Shown here: positions 1-5,103 of the stretch, piece by piece
How positions within the stretch are numbered: position 1 is the stretch's first letter
Layout: each line of letters starts with the position of its first letter
Source: Deltaproteobacteria bacterium
GTDB taxonomy: Bacteria > Myxococcota_A > Polyangia > HGW-17 > SLPX01
Length of the DNA: 5,103 nt
Direction: 5' to 3'
Assembly (NCBI GenBank): GCA_011390535.1
Contig: JAABSF010000243.1
Location: 1-5,103, forward strand
The notes under the pieces: model-generated
Told to the model about the DNA's origin: nothing
Database searches by the model: none
What the model saw: only the letters and a program-made list of their open reading frames with translations
Made by a program: the position numbers and the translations under genes

Positions 1-371
1 CCACCGATGATCAACGAAGCGAATTCCATGATGTAAAAACATGGATTCTGCTGAGCATAGAAGAAGGTATGGAAGAACGCAGACTGGATCGGGCCGTCTT
101 CATGCAGGAGCTTATGTCCGATGTCCCGGACGCTAATCATCTGTATGGAATCCTGGAAGAACGCATAGAGAGAAAAAATGAGATGGCAAGGGAAATCTTG
201 GATGCGGTGCTGGATCTTCATTCCATTTTGACAAGGGAACAAAGAGAAAAACTCTTTGAAGTATTAAACAAAAAGTTTGAAGATGGACGAGTGGGGCTGA
301 TGGGTGAAAACGGGCATCCTTCAACCCGTTGCCGTTTCCGAAAAATGTTTCATAAATTGCTCCCCCACTAA
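1..371 (+). CDS. Spy/CpxP-like periplasmic stress protein, 5'-truncated
   Basis: This is the C-terminal 122 residues of a gene that runs off the left edge. The frame is open from the first full codon at position 3, so the ATG at 69 is probably an internal methionine and not the start. The visible part is almost entirely charged amphipathic helix. It carries the hallmark LTREQREKL (visible residues 76-84), the LTxxQ motif that ends the helical hairpin of Spy/CpxP and related metal-sensing periplasmic proteins. A preceding PDANHLYGILEERIE helix also fits that family. The C-terminus is basic, with His and one Cys (CRFRKMFHKLLPH). Family members are periplasmic chaperones or inhibitors of a cognate sensor kinase, some of them metal-responsive. 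The signal peptide and first LTxxQ motif would lie outside the window. The response regulator starts 14 bases downstream, which implies co-transcription and a role as accessory sensor for that pair. The family call is fairly secure; chaperone, metal-sensor or kinase-inhibitor function is inference. Confidence 0.72.
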   Translation, partial: TDDQRSEFHDVKTWILLSIEEGMEERRLDRAVFMQELMSDVPDANHLYGILEERIERKNEMAREILDAVLDLHSILTREQREKLFEVLNKKFEDGRVGLMGENGHPSTRCRFRKMFHKLLPH

Positions 372-385
372 AAAAAGGAGTTTTC

Positions 386-1105
386 ATGGCAACCGAACCT
401 CTGATTACAGCTCTTCTGGTTGAAGATGATATCAGATTGGCCAAGCTTACAAGCGAGTATCTCGAGAAACACGGCCTTTTGGTCACTACGGTGCATGACG
501 GCAACAAGGGTTTAGATGAAGGACTGAAGAATCGATTCGATGTTATCTTGCTGGATCTGATGCTCCCAGGACATGACGGTATCACTGTATGTCGCAAGAT
601 TAGAGAGCGATCCGATGTTCCGATATTGATGATTACGGCCAGAGGAGAAGAAGCCGACAGAGTGCTGGGCTTGGAATTAGGTGCGGATGATTACATTCCA
701 AAACCCTTCTCTCCGCGTGAATTACTGGCACGCATAAGATCCATAATCAGAAGAGTGAGGGGTCACATGGGTCCCAAAAGAGAGAGCATAAAGGTCGGCC
801 CACTCCTGATGGATCCCGAATCGCGTACAGCTGTCTTTAACGGGAAAACCTTGGATCTAACAGGGTACGAGTTTGATCTCTTACTTTCGTTGGCAAGTCG
901 TGCCGGAAGAGTCCTGAGCCGCGAGCAATTGATGGAGATGGCCCGGGGAAACGCCGAAGAGGCTTTTGACCGATCAGTAGATGTACATATCTCACGCCTC
1001 AGGCAAAAGCTGAATGATAATCCAAGATCGCCTGCGGTAATTAAAACCATTAGAGGAGTTGGATACCAGTTTGCCACCGAGGAACCACAACCAAGAGATC
1101 CATAA
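386..1105 (+). CDS. OmpR/PhoB-family response regulator (CpxR/RstA-like)
   Basis: A 239-residue two-component response regulator, full length for the OmpR family. The receiver domain (about residues 8-120) has the acidic pocket E13-D14-D15, phospho-acceptor D57 in LLDLMLPGHDG, T84 in MITARGE and K106 in PKPF, so it should be phosphorylatable. A winged-helix DNA-binding domain (about 135-232) follows, with the family signatures LTGYEFDLLLSLA, GRVLSREQLM, RSVDVHISRLRQKL and IKTIRGVGYQF. It should act in the cytoplasm as a phosphorylation-dependent transcription factor. The ATG at 386 is preceded by AAGGAG at 375-380 with a 5-base spacer, which supports this start. It lies between a Spy/CpxP-like gene and a CpxA-like kinase, the usual make-up of an envelope-stress operon. 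Its binding sites cannot be identified because the operon promoter is outside the window. CpxR-like versus RstA-like cannot be settled by reading alone, so no gene symbol is given. Confidence 0.95.
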   Translation: MATEPLITALLVEDDIRLAKLTSEYLEKHGLLVTTVHDGNKGLDEGLKNRFDVILLDLMLPGHDGITVCRKIRERSDVPILMITARGEEADRVLGLELGADDYIPKPFSPRELLARIRSIIRRVRGHMGPKRESIKVGPLLMDPESRTAVFNGKTLDLTGYEFDLLLSLASRAGRVLSREQLMEMARGNAEEAFDRSVDVHISRLRQKLNDNPRSPAVIKTIRGVGYQFATEEPQPRDP

Positions 1106-1160
1106 GAGAAGGAAAGCGCCGATAACGAAACGTCCCCTCCCGGGCCCTGGCCGAAAAAAT

Positions 1161-1164
1161 GGAG
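1161..1164 (+). promoter_or_regulatory. Ribosome binding site deciding the TTG start of the kinase
   Basis: GGAG lies 7 bases before the TTG at 1172, a normal Shine-Dalgarno spacing. Between the regulator's stop and this TTG the kinase frame has no ATG, GTG or TTG codon, so TTG 1172 is the first possible start. The alternative ATG at 1217 (residue 16) has no purine-rich site of similar quality at the right distance. It would remove only a polar, basic N-terminal tail ahead of the first membrane helix. Confidence 0.6.
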
Positions 1165-1171
1165 CACTGAG

Positions 1172-2623
1172 TTGTCTGAAAAACACCAATTTAAAAAACC
1201 GCAAACAGTCCGTCCTATGCGTCCCAAGAGACGCATGTTTTGGAGAATATATCTCTACAGCGCGCTGATGATATTGGTTATCATAGTAGCTGTAACAGTA
1301 ATGTCCTGGTCACTCAAACAAGAACCACCACACCACGGCGCTCCGCGATATTTGGCGAGACTTCTACATGAAGAGTTCGGTCAAAACCTCAAAAACAACG
1401 AGGCTCTGCGAAAACGCATAAAGGCAATTCAAGAGGTCTATAATGTAGACGCAGCGGTTTATCAACGTGATGGTACATTGATAGCATCGGGCGGAGACAC
1501 TCCTCCCAAACCTCTGTCCACGAAAGAGGCATCTCGTTTCAGTGAAGACAATCCTGTGGTCCATCGCGGCTTCCAGTCTAGTTTTACCATAGCCGCTCTG
1601 TTTAACCCTGAATCACCCGAGTCGCCTTACCTCATGTTTATTATGCGGGGTCCTCACCCAATTTTTAAGCTCTTCCTCCCTTTGGGCATAATATTGCTGG
1701 TGATGGCCGCTATGGCTTTTCCTATGGCGAGAACCATAGCCAGACCGTTGGAGAAGCTAACTGAAACCGCGAGAAACCTAGGACAAGGTAACTGGAAAGC
1801 ACGTTCCAGACTGAAGAGAAAAGATGAGGTCGGGGTGCTGGCCCAGACCATAGACGACATGGCCGATCAACTGCAACTACGCATTGAAGGTGAAAAGGAG
1901 CTGCTGGCTAACATTTCCCACGAAATAAGGACTCCTCTCGCTCGCATAAATGTAGCTCTTGAACTTTGCTCGGAAGAAGAAGCCGCAGATGCACAGGCGT
2001 TGAGATCCTATTTAGAAGGAATCCATGAAGATATCCGTGAGCTGGACAAACTAGTAGAAGATGTGATGGTAGTGACCCGCCTGGACCTTCTGAGCGAAGG
2101 TGACAACGAAACAGGCCTCCGCCTTCGATGTAAAGAGACCTCACTTCAAGATATTGTAAAGGATAGTCTTTCTAAATTTGAAGCTGCTCAAAATGTTCAA
2201 AGCTTAGACGTAAGCATGCCTGCTAATCCCATCAAACTAAACGCAGACAATGCTCTTCTTCGACGTGTTTTGAATAACCTGCTGGAAAATGCAATCAAAT
2301 ACTCGCCGAAGGATTCTGAAATAAACATCGTCGCCCAAAAAGACGAGAACGCATCTCCCCCTGCAGCGGTTGTAGAGGTTCTTGACCGAGGCATGGGCAT
2401 CAACACCGAAGACATACCAAGATTATTCGATCCTTTCTACCGGACCGATAAGAGCCGGGAACGCGCCACCGGCGGCACAGGTCTCGGACTGACCCTCTGT
2501 CGTAAAATCATTACAGCTCATCAGGGCTCCATAGAAGCTGAGAAAAGAGAAGGTGGAGGTTCCATCTTCCGCTTCCGAATTCCTATCCCTGATCCCGATT
2601 CTGAATTAGAGACAAAAAAATAA
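1172..2623 (+). CDS. Membrane sensor histidine kinase (CpxA/RstB-like)
   Basis: A 483-residue sensor kinase. Order of parts: basic cytoplasmic N-terminus (1-21), membrane helix (about 24-46), extracytoplasmic sensor region (about 48-163) beginning with a PPHHG segment, second membrane helix (about 164-186), HAMP domain (about 187-240), HisKA domain with H250 in LLANISHEIRTPL, and HATPase_c domain. The ATPase has the N box NNLLENAIKYS (N373), G1 box DRGMGI (405-410), F box LFDPFYRTDKSR (418-429) and G2 box GGTGLGL (434-440). All catalytic motifs are present, so it should autophosphorylate and pass phosphate to D57 of the adjacent regulator. The H-box and the DPFYRTDKSR stretch resemble CpxA/RstB-type kinases. 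The sensor region is not recognised and the stimulus is unknown; the linked Spy/CpxP-like protein suggests envelope or metal stress. The TTG start at 1172 is chosen for its GGAG site. The gene is in the same frame as the regulator, separated by one TAA and 66 bases. Confidence 0.94.
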   Translation: MSEKHQFKKPQTVRPMRPKRRMFWRIYLYSALMILVIIVAVTVMSWSLKQEPPHHGAPRYLARLLHEEFGQNLKNNEALRKRIKAIQEVYNVDAAVYQRDGTLIASGGDTPPKPLSTKEASRFSEDNPVVHRGFQSSFTIAALFNPESPESPYLMFIMRGPHPIFKLFLPLGIILLVMAAMAFPMARTIARPLEKLTETARNLGQGNWKARSRLKRKDEVGVLAQTIDDMADQLQLRIEGEKELLANISHEIRTPLARINVALELCSEEEAADAQALRSYLEGIHEDIRELDKLVEDVMVVTRLDLLSEGDNETGLRLRCKETSLQDIVKDSLSKFEAAQNVQSLDVSMPANPIKLNADNALLRRVLNNLLENAIKYSPKDSEINIVAQKDENASPPAAVVEVLDRGMGINTEDIPRLFDPFYRTDKSRERATGGTGLGLTLCRKIITAHQGSIEAEKREGGGSIFRFRIPIPDPDSELETKK

Positions 2624-2696
2624 CCAGTCCGCCCCGATCGGATGTTAATATTTATGTTCCAGCCAAGTGCGAGATAACCGTCCTCTTGCACATATT

Positions 2697-2723
2697 AGTC
2701 GTTGATCTTTATGATTTACGACT
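2697..2723. promoter_or_regulatory. Imperfect inverted repeat, possible operator or hairpin
   Basis: Arms AGTCGT (2697-2702) and ACGACT (2718-2723) are perfect complements. After one T/T mismatch, the inner GATC (2704-2707) pairs with GATT (2713-2716) if one G-U is allowed, leaving a 5-base loop TTTAT. The element lies between the kinase gene and the putative promoter of the surface-protein gene, about 18 bases upstream of the proposed -35. No T-run follows it, so it is a poor intrinsic terminator. It could be an operator, a processed 3' end of the kinase mRNA, or chance in an AT-rich spacer. Confidence 0.35.
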
Positions 2724-2740
2724 CACTGCCCTGAATAATC

Positions 2741-2770
2741 TCGACCCAAACACCATCATTAAGGTATTAT
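2741..2770 (+). promoter_or_regulatory. Putative sigma70-type promoter of the surface-protein gene
   Basis: TCGACC (2741-2746, 4 of 6 to TTGACA) and TATTAT (2765-2770, 5 of 6 to TATAAT) are separated by 18 bases. The element sits 40 bases before the ATG at 2811, in the AT-rich intergenic stretch. The rest of 2624-2801 shows only the inverted repeat listed separately and no small gene. The call rests on consensus matching alone. Confidence 0.35.
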
Positions 2771-2796
2771 AAACACTAACTTTAATAATCACATCT

Positions 2797-2802
2797 AAGG
2801 AG
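2797..2802 (+). promoter_or_regulatory. Ribosome binding site deciding the start at 2811
   Basis: AAGGAG at 2797-2802 lies 8 bases before the ATG at 2811, an ideal spacing. The in-frame GTG at 2802 overlaps this site and the ATG at 2805 is only 2 bases from it, so neither is likely to be used. Starting at 2811 gives a well-formed signal peptide beginning MTKHIF. Confidence 0.65.
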
Positions 2803-2810
2803 TGATGCCG

Positions 2811-4004
2811 ATGACTAAGCATATTTTCCATAAATGCTTCCCTGTTTGTCTGTTGCTATCATCGTTCTTTTCAAGCGAAGCGACTGCATATCAGTTGGAG
2901 CTTAAAAATGACGGCTGGACGGATGAAGCCTCCCTTGGCTGTCAGGGAGGGTTTGGGAGCGGTGAAGAAGCAGCGGTGACGTTGGGTCCGGTTGACTCAA
3001 CCTTTTCTATCGAGAAGATTCAATTCGTTTTCTGCGGATCACCCGACACGGTCACTCTTACGTTGAAAATTTACCAAGAATCGGGAAACTTTATTCCCGG
3101 CACTATTCTCCACGAAGCTGATTACCAGGTCACCGGCGCTGATGATGCCTTACAGGAAATCGACCTTGTTGCCGAAAATATTCTTGTGCCGGGCGGGGGG
3201 AGCGTGAGAGTTTCCTTCATGTTTAATCACAGTGGTTATCCTGGAGTCGCTCGTGATGATGACGGCGACATAAAGAACGGACTCAACTGGATAAAAGAAT
3301 CGGAGTTCGGCTGGGTAAACTCTGAAACCTTCGGGCTGACAGGTGACTGGGTTATTCGCGCCATTGTTGATGTTGAATCAGGTGGAGAGGACGCCGGAGT
3401 AATTCAAAACGACGGATCAATCCAAAGCGACGCTGCCGGAGTGGATGGTGGATTTCACCCAGACGCATCTGTATACCCCGACGGTGGTGAGAGTGATGGT
3501 GGCCTGGAACCCGATGCATCAACAGGGTGCATCACCTCTAATGATTGTCCCGGCGGGCATATTTGTCGCAACGGTGCATGTCTCGCGGTTTGTGAGACCA
3601 ACCGGGACTGCGATGGCGGTGAACTTTGTGACAACGGAGTTTGTGTCCCTTTGTGCACCGATTCATCAGACTGCAGCGGCGGCGAGATCTGCGAAGACGG
3701 GCGTTGCGTCATCTTCTGCACATCCAATACTGACTGTGGAGGGGGGGAGATGTGCAAGGGAAACCGATGTGTCCCGATGACAGAAAGCAGCAGCGGCTGT
3801 GGATGCAGAGCAGGATCCGCAGGCGAGCTGAACTCCTTCGCCCTCATTGGTTTATTCCTGCTGATGTGTTTTTTATGGCGGCATCGGATAGAAAGCGGGA
3901 TCATCAAGGCGACGAGACTTCTACTGCGCCGGCGGTGCAGTCGTTTTGCGGCCTTGTCTCGCCGCGCTGATCCACTTCCGGGCAACCTTGTCCGGCGCCG
4001 ATGA
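2811..4004 (+). CDS. Modular secreted protein with Cys-rich repeats and MYXO-CTERM-like anchor
   Basis: A 397-residue probable surface protein. Residues 1-26 form a signal peptide (basic start, CLLLSSFF core, cleavage after ATA). Residues about 27-188 are a beta-rich domain with GWTDEASLGCQGGF, LTLKIYQESG, RDDDGDI and GLTGDWVIRAIVD. This resembles an uncharacterised domain seen in myxobacterial exported proteins (from memory, not searched). Residues 189-238 are an Asp/Gly/Ser-rich linker (PDAS, PDGG, SDGG). Residues 240-323 hold four 21-residue repeats, each with four Cys, of the Myxococcales Cys-rich type. Residues 329-359 resemble MYXO-CTERM: GCGC, a hydrophobic helix, then WRHR. Known MYXO-CTERM tails are processed by a myxosortase-type intramembrane protease for surface display. 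Oddly, 38 Arg-rich residues follow WRHR, encoded partly antisense to the neighbouring gene, whereas such proteins normally stop there. No enzymatic motif is seen; an adhesive or structural role is a guess. Confidence 0.85.
   Translation: MTKHIFHKCFPVCLLLSSFFSSEATAYQLELKNDGWTDEASLGCQGGFGSGEEAAVTLGPVDSTFSIEKIQFVFCGSPDTVTLTLKIYQESGNFIPGTILHEADYQVTGADDALQEIDLVAENILVPGGGSVRVSFMFNHSGYPGVARDDDGDIKNGLNWIKESEFGWVNSETFGLTGDWVIRAIVDVESGGEDAGVIQNDGSIQSDAAGVDGGFHPDASVYPDGGESDGGLEPDASTGCITSNDCPGGHICRNGACLAVCETNRDCDGGELCDNGVCVPLCTDSSDCSGGEICEDGRCVIFCTSNTDCGGGEMCKGNRCVPMTESSSGCGCRAGSAGELNSFALIGLFLLMCFLWRHRIESGIIKATRLLLRRRCSRFAALSRRADPLPGNLVRRR
3528..3779 (+). repeat. Four tandem 63-base units encoding 21-residue Cys repeats
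   Basis: Cysteines fall at residues 240/246/252/257, 261/267/273/278, 282/288/294/299 and 303/309/315/320 of the + strand surface protein. This is an exact period of 21 with offsets 0, 6, 12 and 17. The consensus is C-x5-C-x-GG-xx-C-x-(N/D)-G-x-C, with a small change in copy 4 (KGNRC). The DNA copies are well diverged, so the spacing is held by protein-level constraint and not by recent duplication. The sixteen Cys probably form two disulfides per unit in the exported protein. This matches the Myxococcales-type Cys-rich repeat as I recall it. Confidence 0.85.
3795..3887 (+). other. MYXO-CTERM-like sorting signal
   Basis: The segment begins GCGC (residues 329-332). It continues through RAGSAGELNS into a hydrophobic stretch FALIGLFLLMCFL (about 343-355) and ends in WRHR (356-359). 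The order Cys motif, helix, basic cluster is the MYXO-CTERM layout, in which the Cys is thought to be modified and the helix cleaved. In that family the basic cluster is normally the end of the protein; here the frame stays open for 38 more codons. Confidence 0.75.
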
Positions 4005-5103
4005 CGACGCTCCCCTGAGCCGGCAGCATCGTATGAGTGGGACCGCCGTTGTCACTCAGCTCTGTCAACTCGGCGTCCGCCCAAGTTATGTCTTCAGTAC
4101 ACGGCCAATCATCTCTGGCGTCGTTGTGAGTTTTTGTGGGCCACTGAAAATTATTCTCTCCGGCAAAAGGATCAAACCAACAGGTCTGTGGATTCCAGGG
4201 GGCGTTGGTGGTATTATTACTGAAAACAGTATTGTAAACCCCCAAGCTCGAGTCGGCCCTGATAGCGGCCGTAAATACAACTTCATCCCCTTCAACCATA
4301 TTATCTGCAAATGTGCAGTTGCGCACCTCACCTGTCCCTCCAACGGAGAGCGCTCCAGCCAAACCATTGTAGGTTACATTCTCATGAAAAGTGGTGTTAA
4401 TGATGCTGACCTGAGAACCCAGCTCGGTGCGCACTCCACCACCTAACCCGTCGGTGTAGTTCCCGGACACCAGTGAGCGTGAAAGGGTAAATTCGGAGTT
4501 TGAAATGTAGAGGCACCCTCCCCCCGCGTCGCCCCCGTTTTCGATCATGGCACATTGATGAAAGGTAGCCGGCCGTTGCTGCCCGTTGGCGGTGCGAAAC
4601 ACGCACCCGCCAAGCTCATTGGCGTGATTGCTCTGAAAGACCACACCGCAGAAAAACTGTTCTAAATCATCAGCGCCGTCGATGGAAATCGCGCCTCCAT
4701 TACCGCCCGCTCCACCCTGATTGGGGTGACCGACTCCAGGGCAGCCCTGCGCATCACCACCAGCATAGTTTTGCCCGGTGCCGGTTGCTGTGTTTTCCTG
4801 AAAAATGCTGTTCACAAAAGTCCCGGTGGTCTGTAACAAACCCACCGCACCACCATTGGAACCAGTGTTCGCGATAAACACAGAGCCTACCACGGTGACA
4901 TCCAGAGAACCCAGGGCATAGATTGCGCCGCCGCCGACATCCGGTCCCGGAGTAGCCGCATTGTTATCTAAAAAGGTGCACTCCACAACATGCAGCACTC
5001 CATCTCGAACCCTTACCGCGCCACCGGCGCCATCCGCATATCCATAAGCACACGCGGGATTATCAGGGTCGGGCTCGGTATAATCTTCTCCTTGAGCTCT
5101 CCC
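3904..5103 (-). CDS. Right-handed beta-helix protein with choice-of-anchor Q-like C-terminus, 5'-truncated
   Basis: The C-terminal 399 residues of a gene entering from the right edge. The frame is open to position 5103, and the GTG at 4998 is an internal Val within a repeat (GGAVRVRDGVLHVVECTF), so the start lies outside the window. About nine beta-helix rungs can be read, each starting with a GGA/GGC/GGG-type turn followed by alternating hydrophobics and a CTF/SVF..N close. They begin near visible residues 27, 58, 84, 136, 165, 194, 222, 250 and 279. Most are 26-30 residues apart; the rung at 84 is followed by a Gly-rich insertion. Residues about 343-396 match the choice-of-anchor Q pattern: LTELSDNGGPTHTMLP, then CPEVDQRGETRPQ, then CTAGAVE, ending SSP. 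Proteins of this kind are normally secreted or surface-attached and often large. No catalytic residues could be assigned, so polysaccharide binding or cleavage is only a possibility. Two in-frame TGA codons end the gene (3904-3906 and 3901-3903). Confidence 0.88.
   Translation of the reverse strand, partial: GRAQGEDYTEPDPDNPACAYGYADGAGGAVRVRDGVLHVVECTFLDNNAATPGPDVGGGAIYALGSLDVTVVGSVFIANTGSNGGAVGLLQTTGTFVNSIFQENTATGTGQNYAGGDAQGCPGVGHPNQGGAGGNGGAISIDGADDLEQFFCGVVFQSNHANELGGCVFRTANGQQRPATFHQCAMIENGGDAGGGCLYISNSEFTLSRSLVSGNYTDGLGGGVRTELGSQVSIINTTFHENVTYNGLAGALSVGGTGEVRNCTFADNMVEGDEVVFTAAIRADSSLGVYNTVFSNNTTNAPWNPQTCWFDPFAGENNFQWPTKTHNDARDDWPCTEDITWADAELTELSDNGGPTHTMLPAQGSVVIGAGQGCPEVDQRGETRPQNDCTAGAVEVSSP

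Noticed and set aside
763..1236. A 157-codon - strand open frame and a 69-codon + strand frame (1059-1268) around the regulator-kinase gap
   Set aside because: Both overlap genes with intact catalytic motifs, lack good ribosome sites, and translate to low-information sequence.
2624..2645. Possible intrinsic terminator after the kinase gene, with the palindrome CCGATCGG
   Set aside because: The stem is too short and no T-run follows; there is only a short AT-rich stretch. It would be weak at best.
2667..2693. GTGC-GAG and CTC-TT-GCAC pairing as a second hairpin
   Set aside because: It has only seven pairs with a two-base bulge and no T-run. It is not distinguishable from chance in this spacer.
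2734..2790. AATAATC occurring twice (2734-2740 and 2784-2790) as regulator boxes
   Set aside because: The copies are 50 bases apart in AT-rich DNA and one lies downstream of the proposed -10. OmpR-family sites normally have closely spaced direct repeats.
3455..3985. A 176-codon open frame on the - strand opposite the Cys-rich repeats
   Set aside because: It is Pro/Ser/Gln-rich, has no domain pattern, and is explained by the repeated codons of the well-supported + strand gene. It also overlaps the start of the - strand beta-helix gene's end in another frame.
3946..4446. A 166-codon open frame on the + strand
   Set aside because: It lies wholly or mostly antisense to the beta-helix gene, which shows clear repeats and a conserved C-terminal motif. 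The + translation has no recognisable features.

Overview
The window looks like chromosomal DNA from a deltaproteobacterium in the broad sense, most likely Myxococcota or a relative such as the Bradymonadales. The best lineage marks are in one secreted protein: an Asp/Gly-rich 'DGG/DAS' linker, Cys-rich repeats of the Myxococcales type, and a MYXO-CTERM-like tail (a GCGC motif, a short hydrophobic helix, then basic residues). By eye the base composition looks fairly balanced rather than very GC-rich, so a lower-GC or uncultured lineage is more likely than a classical Myxococcus. This taxonomic call is inference.

Left part (1-2623, + strand): an envelope-stress type signalling operon. It starts with the 3' end of a Spy/CpxP-like periplasmic protein cut by the left edge. 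An OmpR-family response regulator follows after 14 bases. A CpxA/RstB-like membrane histidine kinase comes next, with a TTG start 66 bases after the regulator's stop. All catalytic motifs of the regulator and kinase are intact. By analogy with Cpx, the small protein would sense or modulate envelope or metal stress, the kinase would pass the signal, and the regulator would switch genes. The targets are not visible.

Middle (2624-2801): a 178-base intergenic region with an imperfect inverted repeat (2697-2723), a plausible sigma70-type promoter (2741-2770) and a strong ribosome binding site. No convincing terminator for the kinase operon was found.

Right part (2811-5103): two convergent genes for probable exported surface proteins. 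The + strand gene encodes a modular protein: signal peptide, beta-rich domain, acidic linker, four exact 21-residue Cys repeats, MYXO-CTERM-like anchor, and an unexpected 38-residue Arg-rich extension. The - strand gene is cut by the right edge. It encodes a right-handed beta-helix protein of about nine visible rungs with a C-terminal choice-of-anchor Q-like domain. The two genes overlap tail to tail by 101 bases. The overlap exists only because the + gene runs past the point where a MYXO-CTERM protein normally ends, and an out-of-frame TAG sits exactly there.

No RNA genes, mobile elements or CRISPR arrays were seen. I do not see a clearly new system. The most notable points are the late stop on the MYXO-CTERM protein, the single stop codon separating regulator and kinase in one shared frame, and the uncharacterised N-terminal domain of the surface protein.
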